64,000 nucleotides of DNA, taken from contig NZ_JACIDF010000009.1 in the NCBI RefSeq assembly GCF_014196195.1, positions 1 to 64,000 of the forward strand, written 5' to 3'. Of this stretch, positions 51,842-62,147 are shown piece after piece; position 1 is the first letter of the stretch, and each line of letters starts with the position of its first letter. A program made the translations under genes and the position numbers. The stretch comes from Anoxybacteroides rupiense. GTDB taxonomy: Bacteria > Bacillota > Bacilli > Bacillales > Anoxybacillaceae. Under the pieces are notes generated by a model. The model had not been told where the DNA came from, ran no database searches, and saw nothing but the letters and a program-made list of their open reading frames with translations.

Positions 51842-52184
51842 GACACAAGATAGCTTTTATGAATATATTGTTCGTGTTGCTCAAGGGGCAGAAACGATTG
51901 CTAGTGATTTGCGAGAAGACAGAATTGGCGAGGCGCTGCAGTTAATTGTGCAATTTAGCGAAGGAGTTTCTTGGCTTATACAGGTCATTTTATTAATGAG
52001 GGAAAACAACTACAGTATCAACATTAATCCAAGCGAAATGAATGAATTTTTAGTGGAAATCAATGATGGATTAGAGCGTCAGGATTATATTATTGTTGCC
52101 GATATGTTTGAGTATGAAATAAAACCATTTTTTGAAGAAGCAGCGAAGGAAAAATTTCATGAGATGAAGGAAGAGAAACATTGA
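51822..52184 (+). CDS. Small hypothetical protein between two maf genes
   Basis: 120 residues, acidic and mainly helical (YETQDSFYEYIVRVAQGAETI; EALQLIVQFSEGVSWLIQVIL). There is no signal peptide or zinc motif. It overlaps both neighbours, by 20 and 4 bases, so it is co-translated with the two Maf proteins. It may be a partner or chaperone of Maf or flagellin, similar in size and composition to export chaperones, but I do not recognise a family. Confidence 0.8.
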   Translation: MTNLIYETQDSFYEYIVRVAQGAETIASDLREDRIGEALQLIVQFSEGVSWLIQVILLMRENNYSININPSEMNEFLVEINDGLERQDYIIVADMFEYEIKPFFEEAAKEKFHEMKEEKH

Positions 52185-53545
52185 ATATTTTTGATTGTAA
52201 TCTAGCAGCTATGAAAAATAAGCGATTACGTGAGAAGGTGCTTTGTTCTGTTCTGTCGCCTGTTACCATTGAAATTCATCCTTCCAAAAAAGGACCGCTC
52301 ACGATGAGGATGAACGGGAATTATTTGTATAGCTGTTATGATCCTATTAAAGATGTCGAACGATTTATGGACTCACAAATAGAGGAAGAAGCGGAGATTT
52401 ATTGCCTGTTTGGTTTCGGGCTAGGCTATCATGTACAATATTTGCTTCGAAAGGAACGGCACAAACGAGTGATTATGATCGAGCCATATGCCTCTGTCAT
52501 TTGCAAAGCAGCTGAATGTATGGATTTATCGTTTATTTTTTCACATCCGAATGTGGAGATTTTTTGTCTGGAGCAAGGATCGCTGCCGATTGAGCTATGG
52601 AATGAAATAGCAAACGGACGGACTAGAACGGTTATATCAAATGCTTGGTTAAAAGCTTTACCCCAAGGCGATAAACTAAAGTCTTTACTGGAAGATATTA
52701 AAATACGGGATATGTCTTTTCAACGGTTTTCATTATTAATGGAAAAAAACTTTAAGAACAATGTTAAATGTGCTGATGAAAATGTTAGCCGATTGTTCTC
52801 AAAATTTAACGGTCAAAAAGCAATTCTTGTGTCGGCGGGTCCTTCATTGGATGACTCGGTACATTCTTTGAAAAAACTTAAGGGAAAATATTTTATGTTG
52901 TCTGTCGGTTCGGCGCTTCGGGTACTGAAAGCAAACGGTGTTGTGCCAGATGCTGTCATTATCACAGATCCGCAGGAGTTTGTTCGTAAACAATTAGACA
53001 ATATGGAATTTGTCGGGCCTTTAATTTATTTATCGACTGCTTGCCACTCAGCTGTCTTTAATCATGAGGGGGTAAAGATTATCGCATTCCAGAAAGGCTA
53101 TCCTCAAGCGGAATGTTATGCTGAAAAAGGCGATGTATCTTTAGTTGATACAGGGGGATCTGTTGCGACCACCGCTTTAGATATACTAATAAAAATGGGC
53201 TTTTCGGAAATTGTGCTCGTGGGTCAAGATTTGGCCTATAGCAAGGGTAAAAGTCATGCTTTACAATCGACTTCAGGAGTAAGTGTCGTGTCAGATGAAA
53301 GCTTACTATCCGCAATTGCAAATGACGGAACCATTGTAAAAACGACCACTATTTTGGCGGTATATAAAAGATGGTTCGAACGGAAAGTCTCCGAAACCAA
53401 ACATGTCATTTTCAAAAACACAGCTGAGCAAGGAGCTGCTATTGAAGGAATTTCTTTTGTTCATATTTCCGACATCGTTGCTGAAGCAGAAAGTTGTTTA
53501 GAGTATGATTTTTGCAAAAAAATCATGGAAATAGTACAGGTCTAA
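52181..53545 (+). CDS. Motility-associated factor (Maf) glycosyltransferase, short form
   Basis: 454 residues from a TTG at 52181 overlapping the previous stop (ATTGA). The Maf core is seen at AILVSAGPSLDDSVHSLKKL (about 211-230), AVIITDPQEF (about 265) and IVLVGQDLAYSKGKSHA (about 345-361). It lacks the long helical C-terminus of the first Maf. Two distinct Maf proteins could serve the two flagellins in this window (hag and the gene at 62148) or two different sugars. Confidence 0.9.
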   Translation: MNIFDCNLAAMKNKRLREKVLCSVLSPVTIEIHPSKKGPLTMRMNGNYLYSCYDPIKDVERFMDSQIEEEAEIYCLFGFGLGYHVQYLLRKERHKRVIMIEPYASVICKAAECMDLSFIFSHPNVEIFCLEQGSLPIELWNEIANGRTRTVISNAWLKALPQGDKLKSLLEDIKIRDMSFQRFSLLMEKNFKNNVKCADENVSRLFSKFNGQKAILVSAGPSLDDSVHSLKKLKGKYFMLSVGSALRVLKANGVVPDAVIITDPQEFVRKQLDNMEFVGPLIYLSTACHSAVFNHEGVKIIAFQKGYPQAECYAEKGDVSLVDTGGSVATTALDILIKMGFSEIVLVGQDLAYSKGKSHALQSTSGVSVVSDESLLSAIANDGTIVKTTTILAVYKRWFERKVSETKHVIFKNTAEQGAAIEGISFVHISDIVAEAESCLEYDFCKKIMEIVQV

Positions 53546-53564
53546 TGAAAGCTTACGACTATAA

Positions 53565-54557
<993 letters not shown>

Positions 54558-54574
54558 TTAAATGGAGGTCCGTT

Positions 54575-55327
54575 ATGGGTAATAGTGAACCCAATATCAT
54601 ATGCAAATCTTCAGTAATCGAAAGAGAAAAAAGATTAGAATTTGTAGATACCTTAAAAAATACACCAATACCTAATAACGAACTTTTGATGAATCTAGGA
54701 TTATATCTGAATCGACAATTACTTAGTCGGATACTTTTTATGCATGAACTATATAAAAAAATAATCAATGTTCATGGAGTAATAATGGAGTTTGGTATTA
54801 GATGGGGACAAAATTTAGCATTATTTGAAGTGTTCAGGGGGATATATGAACCGTATAACTATACAAGAAAAATAATAGGCTTCGATACGCTTTCTGGGTT
54901 CCCTTCGGTTAACGAAAAAGATGGTCAAATTGTGAAAAAAGGTGATTACTCTGTAAGTGAAAATTACGAAGAGTATTTAAGGAAAGTATTGGATTATCAT
55001 GAAAGCGAAAATCCAATTCCACATATTAAGAAATCTGAAATTATTAAGGGGGATGCCACCAAGACCATTTTCGAATATTTGAAAGCACATCCAGAGACGG
55101 TTATTGCATTTGCTTATTTTGACTTTGATTTATATGAACCGACAAAAGTGTGTTTGGAAGCAATTCGTGACCGATTAACTAAGGGAAGTATTATAGGGTT
55201 TGATGAGTTGAACCATCCACAGCTTCCAGGCGAAACATTGGCCGTAAAAGAGGTTTTAGGTCTGGATAAATATAAAATTCAAAGATCCCCTTTAAATCCT
55301 TATGTTTCTTATATTGTTATTGAATAG
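54575..55327 (+). CDS. TylF-like class I methyltransferase, putative glycan O-methyltransferase
   Basis: 250 residues from the ATG at 54575 behind TGGAGG. VIMEFGIRWGQNLALFEVF (about 69-87) is the SAM-binding segment, and IIGFDTLSGFP (about 103-113) and AYFDFDLYEPTK (about 193-204) are typical of macrocin-O-methyltransferase (TylF) relatives. These use a metal ion and SAM to methylate sugar hydroxyls. In this island it may methylate the flagellar glycan. The gene is more AT-rich than pseB, a sign of separate origin. Confidence 0.82.
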   Translation: MGNSEPNIICKSSVIEREKRLEFVDTLKNTPIPNNELLMNLGLYLNRQLLSRILFMHELYKKIINVHGVIMEFGIRWGQNLALFEVFRGIYEPYNYTRKIIGFDTLSGFPSVNEKDGQIVKKGDYSVSENYEEYLRKVLDYHESENPIPHIKKSEIIKGDATKTIFEYLKAHPETVIAFAYFDFDLYEPTKVCLEAIRDRLTKGSIIGFDELNHPQLPGETLAVKEVLGLDKYKIQRSPLNPYVSYIVIE

Positions 55328-55702
55328 GTTGTTGCAACAAATATATCCGCAACTTGACACGGATAATTTGGGGTAACAAAGCTAAAGTAAAATATATCTC
55401 GGTATTGGTGCACATATTTTTGTAAATTAGTACGTTATTTCAGAAAAAAATCGGAAGGATTGTGCAGATATCATTTCTTCTATTGTATAGAAAAAACATC
55501 CATTGGCGGGAATGTGATCTCTACGGGCATGCTTTAGGGACATAAGCCTAACATATCTGTTGCTCCATGAAGGTCCGCACGCCTGATTTTGTAAGTATAT
55601 TCTAGTGCTATATATCTGAGTACCAATTACTATTTAGGAATAGAAGAGAATAATTTTGTTTGATACAGTAGTGCTAAATAAATATGGCTTTTATTAATTA
55701 AG
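55328..55702. other. AT-rich intergenic stretch after the methyltransferase gene
   Basis: No ORF, promoter or clear hairpin was recognised in these 375 bases. It continues into the decayed methyltransferase sequence at 55703 and is probably part of the same degraded module. Confidence 0.5.
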
Positions 55703-56062
55703 GAAAAAGCCAAGATCTTCAGAGTTAGAAGAGTATTACTCAAAAAAGTATTATCAGAAATCACATTTTTTGTATAGGTAGAATTATTCTAAAGAAGAAA
55801 GTAAATATTTTTATAACAGAAAGGAAGTACTAGCTAACTTTTGTAAGGCAGTAGGTTGGAGGACAGAATTATTACTAGCGGATTATCCAATTGATTTAAA
55901 TTTGTTTAACGAAGTTCTAAATAAAAAAGTTGGAAAAATTGTTCATCAAAAAAGAGTAGCAATTGAAAATTTACTTCATGAAAATATCCATGGGTAATAT
56001 GATTCGATTGTATAGTTTATTAGCTGAAATGGAGCTAGGTCGGAATATAGTTGGCTTCTTCC
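55703..56062 (+). pseudogene. Decayed sugar methyltransferase
   Basis: One frame reads SSELEEYYSKKYYQKSH, then a TAG, then resumes with YFYNRKEVLANFCKAVGW, LLLADYPIDLNLFNEV and VHQKRVAIENLLHENI before TAA near 55997. After a frame change it continues YSLLAEMELGRNIVGFF. From memory this order (FYN-K, ADYPIDxxLFN, RxxIENLL, LGR-I) matches the C-terminal part of class I methyltransferases of surface-glycan clusters. The internal stop, frameshift and missing SAM domain show it is dead. Confidence 0.6.
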
Positions 56063-56191
56063 CGTCAGGATCCTAGTAATAGGTTCATATGATTACTGTA
56101 TTTGATTTTATAGTGAGATAGCATTTCAGACTATTACTCATCTAAGTAAAGGTATAGCTGTGCAACAAAAATTGAGTTGGGGTAGTTTACG

Positions 56192-56863
56192 GTGTATATT
56201 GGATATATTTTTGATCTCGACGATACATTATATTGCGAACACGATTTTGTAACGTCAGGATTTCGCGCTGTAGCCAAAGAGCTCGCCTGCTATCGCTCGG
56301 ACATGAGTGTCGGCGCCATTCAGGAAATGTTGATTGCCGAATGGAAAAAGAATGGACGAGGCAAGGTATTTAATGAAATATGTAAACGTTTGGATGTCGA
56401 CATTGATATTGCGCACTTAGTCCATATTTATCGTACACATCATCCTGATATTTCTTTATATGAAGACGCAAAGGAATTCATCTCTTTTCTAAAAGAAAAA
56501 GGGAAAATACTCGGAATTATTACTGACGGACATTCAACAATGCAATGGACTAAGGTGGAGGCGCTGAATTTGGAGTCAATGTTTGACTATATTATCGTTA
56601 CTGGTGATTTGGGTGATGAACATTGGAAGCCGAGCGAGACGCCGTATAGAAAAATGGTTGAATATTTAAATTTAGACTTTAAGGACTGCGTGTATATAGG
56701 AGACAATCCGCATAAAGACTTTATTACGGCGAGAAAGCTTGGGATGGGGACGATTCGAATTATTCGTAATATAGGAGATCACATGCGAACAAGGCTTGCA
56801 AAAGAATATGAGGCGGATCATGTGATTGATTCATTGTCAGAGCTGATGGATCGAGTAGAGTAA
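56192..56863 (+). CDS. HAD-superfamily hydrolase
   Basis: 223 residues from a GTG at 56192. All four HAD motifs are present: IFDLDDTLY (about 6-14), GIITDGHS (about 110), HWKPSETPY (Lys about 150) and YIGDNPHKDF (about 169-178). A four-helix cap follows motif I. It is probably a phosphatase of a small sugar or amino-acid phosphate. Lying just before an ATP-grasp gene in a sugar-nucleotide island, it probably contributes a step specific to this glycan. The substrate is unknown. Confidence 0.88.
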   Translation: MYIGYIFDLDDTLYCEHDFVTSGFRAVAKELACYRSDMSVGAIQEMLIAEWKKNGRGKVFNEICKRLDVDIDIAHLVHIYRTHHPDISLYEDAKEFISFLKEKGKILGIITDGHSTMQWTKVEALNLESMFDYIIVTGDLGDEHWKPSETPYRKMVEYLNLDFKDCVYIGDNPHKDFITARKLGMGTIRIIRNIGDHMRTRLAKEYEADHVIDSLSELMDRVE

Positions 56864-56923
56864 ATAAGCTGGTGATGAGCAGTCACTGGCTCTTTTTTCT
56901 ATTGAAAAAAAGGGGGAATACTT

Positions 56924-57871
56924 CTGAACGTACTCATAACAAGCATCTCCAAAAAAATCCCGTTATTGCAGGCTGTTCGAAGGGCGATGTTGAAACTTGA
57001 TTCTTCGATGATATTGATCGGCGGAGACGTGAATCCAAATTGCATTGGGCGATATTTTGTCGATGAATTTTGGGAAATGCCGTCTTTGGAAGAGATGAAG
57101 GTAGCAGAACTGATTTCTTTCTGTAAAATGAAAAATATTCGTTTCGTGATTCCAACTCGGGACGGCGAACTCGCTTACTTCGCATCCCATCGACGAATAT
57201 GTGAAGAACACGGAATTTTTGTTATGGTTTCCGAACGGGATACGATTGAAACGTGCTTAGATAAAATTCGGTTTTATGGAGTTTTAAAAGCTCATGGCTT
57301 TCCGGTGATACCGACGTCATTATCGGCTGAAACGCTCAACTGTCATTATTATGTAGTAAAAGAACGTTACGGGGCAGGCGCCAAAAGTATAGGGCTTCAT
57401 TTGGCAAAACAGGAAGCTTTGTTGCATGCCGAACGGTTGGAGTCGCCCATTTTTCAGCCCTTTATTCAAGGCTGTGAGATGAGCGTTGACCTTTATATCA
57501 CTCGAGCGGGAGAGGTTAAAGGCGCGATCGTGCGGAAGAGAGATTATGTTGTCAATGGAGAGTCGCAAATTACAACAACCTTGAAAAATGAGAAATTGGA
57601 ACGGCTATGTATGGAAGTGGCTAGATACTTAAAATTATATGGCCACATTGTTATGCAGGTTATAATAGATGGTGAAGGAAAATTTCATTTTGTCGAGTGC
57701 AATAGCCGTTTTGGCGGTGCCTCAACGTTAAGTATAGAGGCCGGATTGGATAGCTTTTACTGGTTCTTCCTAGAATCGCAAGGCGTGAATCTAGAAAACT
57801 ATCCTTTCACACGTTCACCCATTGAGAAAAGGCAGATTCGCTATCCAACGGATTTAGTAGTAGACATATAA
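56924..57871 (+). CDS. ATP-grasp ligase of the glycan island (CTG start likely)
   Basis: 315 residues if begun at the CTG at 56924, 6 bases after GGGGG. The frame then reads LNVLITSISKKIPLLQAVRRA, the expected N-terminus of PylC/CarB-like ATP-grasp proteins; the first TTG (56966) is too far in. ATP-grasp residues include YVVKERYGAGAKSIGLHL (about 127-144) and VECNSRFGGASTLS near 259-272 with the Mg-binding Glu and Asn. These enzymes join a carboxylate to an amine or thiol via an acyl phosphate. It may attach an amino or hydroxy acid to the sugar amine. Confidence 0.82.
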   Translation: MNVLITSISKKIPLLQAVRRAMLKLDSSMILIGGDVNPNCIGRYFVDEFWEMPSLEEMKVAELISFCKMKNIRFVIPTRDGELAYFASHRRICEEHGIFVMVSERDTIETCLDKIRFYGVLKAHGFPVIPTSLSAETLNCHYYVVKERYGAGAKSIGLHLAKQEALLHAERLESPIFQPFIQGCEMSVDLYITRAGEVKGAIVRKRDYVVNGESQITTTLKNEKLERLCMEVARYLKLYGHIVMQVIIDGEGKFHFVECNSRFGGASTLSIEAGLDSFYWFFLESQGVNLENYPFTRSPIEKRQIRYPTDLVVDI

Positions 57872-57878
57872 AGGGGGG

Positions 57879-58610
57879 ATGAATTTGAAGACGTTAATTA
57901 TTATTCAAGCTCGCATGGGTTCATCAAGGCTGCCCGGAAAAGTATTGATGCCTCTCGGGGACAGCGTTGTATTAGACTACGTTGTTTCCAGATGCAAGCA
58001 AGTTCAACCTGTTGTCGATGTGATTGTGGCCACTTCTGTTCTTCCGCAAGATGATGCGATTGAGGCATGGTGCAAAGAGCACGGGGTTTCTTGCTTCCGT
58101 GGTTCAGAAGATGATGTATTGGCGCGTTATTATGAATGTGCTAGGTCTTATCAGCCTAATTACGTGATTCGTGTGACGGCGGATTGCCCTTTTGTCGATT
58201 ATGAACTCGCAAATCAAATTGTTGAGAGAATGAACATGGATCCATCAGATATTGTAATCGTTGATGGCGATTTGCCGCGCGGATTGGTCATAGAAATGAT
58301 TTCTTTTTCAGCGCTTAAGTATATATACCATCATGGGAAAGAGCCGCGCCATCGCGAACATGTGACGTATTATGCCTATGAATTCCCCGATGAGTTTCAT
58401 CATACATATGTTCAGGCGCCGCGGGAAATTCAACAGCCGCAGCTGCGCATTACGTTGGACACCGAAGAAGATTATCAGTTATGTAAAGCAATAGCCGATT
58501 ATTTTAAAGGCGATAACCTGATAAGCGCTAGACAGGTTGTGAAATTTTTATTAGAGAATCCCGCCATCTCCAAACTAAATGCTCATATCCAGCAAAAGCC
58601 GGTAGTATAA
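57879..58610 (+). CDS. pseF: PseF/SpsF-type CMP-pseudaminic acid cytidylyltransferase
   Basis: 243 residues of the cytidylyltransferase family. The nucleotide-binding N-terminus IIQARMGSSRLPGKVLMPLG (about 8-27), EDDVLARYYECA (about 76-87) and VRVTADCPF-like segment are visible; RITLDTEEDY is at about 190. It activates the nonulosonic acid with CTP before transfer by Maf. The ATG follows AGGGGGG. It resembles B. subtilis SpsF more than Campylobacter PseF. Confidence 0.88.
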   Translation: MNLKTLIIIQARMGSSRLPGKVLMPLGDSVVLDYVVSRCKQVQPVVDVIVATSVLPQDDAIEAWCKEHGVSCFRGSEDDVLARYYECARSYQPNYVIRVTADCPFVDYELANQIVERMNMDPSDIVIVDGDLPRGLVIEMISFSALKYIYHHGKEPRHREHVTYYAYEFPDEFHHTYVQAPREIQQPQLRITLDTEEDYQLCKAIADYFKGDNLISARQVVKFLLENPAISKLNAHIQQKPVV

Positions 58611-58658
58611 AACCATGTCGTTTTTCTATAGGCAGAAATCTTATAGGGGGATTGGAGA

Positions 58659-59714
58659 ATGGCTATGAACATTTTATTCCGAGTCGATTCATCTTCTGAA
58701 ATAGGCACCGGCCATGTGATGCGATGTTTGACGCTGGCACAAATGTTGAAAGAGGCGGGATGCACTGTCAGTTTTGCGATGAAGGTGTGTCCAGGCGATT
58801 TGTGTGATTATGTGGAAAGCCAAGGATTTTCTATATTTCGTCTATTTTACGATTCTTCTTTGACACAGGCGGCCGATGCGCAAGGCACCATTGAAATTAT
58901 TAGATCATTTAAGAATCCTGTTGATTGGTGCGTTGTTGATCATTATCAACTGGATCAGACCTGGGAGACCATCGTTAAAGCATATGTCAAAAAAGTCATG
59001 GTGATTGACGATTTGGCCAACCGTCCCCACGATTGTCATTTATTGCTCGACCAAAATTACTATAAGACATTTCAAAAGCGTTATGATGGGCTTGTGTCTG
59101 AAAGTTGCGGTTTATTTTTGGGACCGCAATATATGATCTTAAGACCTGAATTTTATAAAGCAAAAGAATCTTTGAGAAATCGTAACGGTCACATACAACG
59201 ATTGCTTGTTTTTTTCGGAGGAAGTGATCCGACGAACGAAACAGAAAAAGTATTGCATGCTTTAAAGGAGCTTCAATTTCATCCTTTGCAGGTTGATGTT
59301 GTCGTTGGCAAGGCGAATCCAAGGCATGCGTACATTGGGGAGATGTGCGCTCAAATGGGGATTCGTTATCATTGCCAAATTGATTATCTTGCCAAGCTAA
59401 TGGCGCAAGCGGATTTTTCGCTCGGAGCCGGGGGTGTCACGATGTGGGAACGGTGCTTTCTCGGCCTTCCTTCCGCTGTGACGGTGGTGGCGGAAAATCA
59501 AAGGCAATCAACAGAAGATGCCGCAGAGTACGGAGCGGTTTGGAATTTAGGCTGGCATGGCGATATAAAAGTGTCGGATTATGCCGATATATTAAATAGA
59601 GCGCTTTCATCGCCCGATACACTTATGCACATGAGCCAAAAAGCATTACGGCTGATGGGAAATGGGCGAGGATATGCTGTTCATCCAGTTGTTCAAGCTA
59701 TTTTGGAGGGATGA
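58659..59714 (+). CDS. pseG: PseG, UDP-sugar hydrolase
   Basis: 351 residues. GT-B-like hydrolase with the signature VDSSSEIGTGHVMRCLTLA (about 8-26) carrying the catalytic His, GGSDPTNET (about 186) and LGAGGVTMWERCFLGLPS (about 253-270) with the UDP-binding region. PseG releases UDP from the diacetamido-trideoxy-altrose intermediate. There is no GNAT extension, so PseH is not fused here. The ATG at 58659 follows AGGGGGATTGGAG. Confidence 0.92.
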   Translation: MAMNILFRVDSSSEIGTGHVMRCLTLAQMLKEAGCTVSFAMKVCPGDLCDYVESQGFSIFRLFYDSSLTQAADAQGTIEIIRSFKNPVDWCVVDHYQLDQTWETIVKAYVKKVMVIDDLANRPHDCHLLLDQNYYKTFQKRYDGLVSESCGLFLGPQYMILRPEFYKAKESLRNRNGHIQRLLVFFGGSDPTNETEKVLHALKELQFHPLQVDVVVGKANPRHAYIGEMCAQMGIRYHCQIDYLAKLMAQADFSLGAGGVTMWERCFLGLPSAVTVVAENQRQSTEDAAEYGAVWNLGWHGDIKVSDYADILNRALSSPDTLMHMSQKALRLMGNGRGYAVHPVVQAILEG

Positions 59715-59718
59715 CATC

Positions 59719-60774
59719 TTGGTTAAAGAGATTAAAATTGGTAACCGCCTAATTGGGCGACATCATAAACCATTCATCATCGCGGAAATGTCAGGAAACC
59801 ATAACCAATCGTTGAACAGAGCGTTGAAAATTGTTGATCTTGCTGCGCAGGCTGGTGTCGATGCCGTTAAGCTACAAACATACACGCCCGATACAATGAC
59901 TTTGGATATTCATACAGGGGAATTTTTTATTGAGAGCGAAACAAACCTTTGGAAAGGACAATCATTATATAACCTTTATAAAGAAGCGTATACTCCTTGG
60001 GAATGGCATGAAGCAATTTTTGAGCGTTGCCAAAAGCATGGATTGCTTGCGTTTAGTTCTCCGTTTGATGAGACGGCCGTTGATTTTTTAGAGACGTTAA
60101 ATGTTCCAGCTTATAAAATTGCTTCTTTTGAGAATGTCGATATTCCATTAATCAAAAAAGTGGCAGCTACAGGGAAGCCGGTGATTATCTCTACAGGAAT
60201 GGCGACAGTTGGCGAACTTTACGAAGCTGTCACGGCTGTCCGCTCACAAGGAAATGACCAAGTGATTTTATTGAAATGTACAAGCACCTATCCAGCGACG
60301 CCAGAAAACTCCAATGTTGCGACGATTCCCCATATGCGCGAGCTGTTTGGTGTTGAAGTGGGGTTGTCTGACCATACGATGGGAGTTGGAACGGCGGTCG
60401 CGGCTGTGGCGCTTGGGGCCACGGTGGTTGAAAAGCATTTTACCATTTCCCGTGCAGAAGGCGGAGTGGATGCGGCTTTCTCTCTAGAGCCGCATGAGAT
60501 GAAGATGCTCGTTGAAGAGACGGAACGAGCATGGCTTAGTTTGGGAACGATTCATTACGGTCCGACTAATGCGGAAAAGCCTTCACTTGAACATCGCCGT
60601 TCTCTTTATATCACAGAAGATTTAAAAGCTGGTGATGTGATTACTAAAAAGAATATTCGCGCGATTCGCCCTGGTCACGGATTGACGCCAAAATATTATG
60701 AATTGGTTCTTGGTAAAACGGTCAAAAGAGATGTGAAAAAAGGAACGCCATTAAGCTGGGATATTCTTTTATAA
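59719..60774 (+). CDS. pseI: PseI, pseudaminic acid synthase
   Basis: 351 residues from the TTG at 59719 behind GGAGGG; the frame upstream overlaps pseG and has no signal. A NeuB-type TIM barrel (IAEMSGNHNQSLNRAL, VDAVKLQTYTPDTM, ISTGMATVGEL, KCTSTYPATPENSN) is followed by an antifreeze-like SAF domain (about 290-350, RRSLYITEDLKAGDVI). It condenses the released sugar with phosphoenolpyruvate. It precedes pseC by 15 bases. Confidence 0.94.
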   Translation: MVKEIKIGNRLIGRHHKPFIIAEMSGNHNQSLNRALKIVDLAAQAGVDAVKLQTYTPDTMTLDIHTGEFFIESETNLWKGQSLYNLYKEAYTPWEWHEAIFERCQKHGLLAFSSPFDETAVDFLETLNVPAYKIASFENVDIPLIKKVAATGKPVIISTGMATVGELYEAVTAVRSQGNDQVILLKCTSTYPATPENSNVATIPHMRELFGVEVGLSDHTMGVGTAVAAVALGATVVEKHFTISRAEGGVDAAFSLEPHEMKMLVEETERAWLSLGTIHYGPTNAEKPSLEHRRSLYITEDLKAGDVITKKNIRAIRPGHGLTPKYYELVLGKTVKRDVKKGTPLSWDILL

Positions 60775-60789
60775 GGTGTAGGTGGACAA

Positions 60790-61944
60790 ATGAAAAAAAG
60801 AGAATCTTTCCTTTCGTATGGACAGCAATGGATTACTGAAGAAGATATTGAAAGTGTTGTAGCCGTTTTAAAGTCACCTTTTTTAACGCAAGGACCGAAA
60901 ATTCAGGAGTTTGAACAAAAGGTGGCTGATTACGTCGGAACCAAATATGCTGTTGCGTTCTGTAACGGAACGGCGGCTCTTCATGGGGCTTGTTTTGCGG
61001 CGGGGATTCGTGAAGGCGACGAAGTCATCACTTCCCCTATTACATTTGCGGCTACTGCTAATGCCGTTTTGTATTGTGGAGGGAAGCCCGTCTTTGCGGA
61101 TATTGATGAGCGGACATACAATATAGATCCAGATGAAATAAGGAAACACATTACACCAAATACGAAGGCGATTATACCGGTTGATTTTGCTGGACAGCCA
61201 GCGGATATGGATGCCATTATGGAGATCGCCAGAGAACACGATTTAATTGTCATTGAAGATGGCGCTCACTCCCTTGGCGCCGAATATAAAGGGCGCAAGG
61301 TCGGCACGCTTGCAGATATGACAATGTTTAGCTTTCATCCTGTCAAACCGGTTACAACGGCAGAAGGAGGGGTCATTGTAACCAATTCAGAAGAGTATTA
61401 TGAGAAATTGAAACGGTTTCGTTCACACGGCATTATTAATCAGAATTTGTCAAAAGATGAGGGACCTTGGTATTACGAAATGGTAGATTTAGGATATAAC
61501 TACCGGATGACCGATCTACAAGCAGCGTTAGGAATTTCACAGTTGAATAAATTGAATAATTTTATTGAAAGACGCCGCGAAATCGCTCACTTGTATAATG
61601 AAGCATTGAAAACAATAGATGCCGTTATTCTACCTTATCAGCTTGAAGGGGTTAGATCGGGTTGGCATTTATATATGCTCCAATTAAAGTTGGATAAGCT
61701 CAAGAGAAGCCGAAAAGCCATCTTTGATCGTCTGCGTGCAGAAAATATTGGAGTTCATGTGCATTATATCCCGGTATATTGGCACCCTTATTATCAGAAG
61801 CTAGGATATACGAGGAGGATGTGTTCTAAAGCAGAGCAATTTTATGAACAAGCGTTAACATTGCCGATTTTTCCAAAAATGACGAATGAAGATATCAATG
61901 ATGTGATCAAAGCTGTAAGAAGAAATTTAATGATAGAAAAATGA
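60790..61944 (+). CDS. pseC: PseC, UDP-4-amino-sugar aminotransferase
   Basis: 384 residues, DegT/DnrJ/EryC1 family. PLP chemistry: the cofactor Asp/His region VIEDGAHSLGAEYKG (about 155-169) and the Schiff-base Lys in MFSFHPVKPVTTAEGG (about 180-195). It transaminates the keto intermediate from PseB. The ATG follows GGTGTAGGTGG. It ends the pse operon. The C-terminal part is standard, with no fused acetyltransferase. Confidence 0.93.
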   Translation: MKKRESFLSYGQQWITEEDIESVVAVLKSPFLTQGPKIQEFEQKVADYVGTKYAVAFCNGTAALHGACFAAGIREGDEVITSPITFAATANAVLYCGGKPVFADIDERTYNIDPDEIRKHITPNTKAIIPVDFAGQPADMDAIMEIAREHDLIVIEDGAHSLGAEYKGRKVGTLADMTMFSFHPVKPVTTAEGGVIVTNSEEYYEKLKRFRSHGIINQNLSKDEGPWYYEMVDLGYNYRMTDLQAALGISQLNKLNNFIERRREIAHLYNEALKTIDAVILPYQLEGVRSGWHLYMLQLKLDKLKRSRKAIFDRLRAENIGVHVHYIPVYWHPYYQKLGYTRRMCSKAEQFYEQALTLPIFPKMTNEDINDVIKAVRRNLMIEK

Positions 61945-62109
61945 AAATCAATTACAATATATCGTATCAGATAACATGAAGAAAGCATAAAAAGATAAGC
62001 TTCTAAAAAAATGAAAGTTCGATCAAACATTCAAAAGGAGGAACTCTGTGTAAACCTTTTTTCTCTTAGCAGTGGTAGAGAAGTAACCGGGTTGTTTACG
62101 CGTTTTCTC

Positions 62110-62144
62110 ATAGTAAAGGCGCTCTCAAAAAGCGCCTTTACTAT
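62110..62144. terminator. Bidirectional terminator between pseC and the second flagellin
   Basis: ATAGTAAAGGCGCT and AGCGCCTTTACTAT form a perfect 14-bp stem with a 7-base loop. It serves pseC on the plus strand and the flagellin-like gene on the minus strand. Confidence 0.88.
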
Positions 62145-62147
62145 TTG

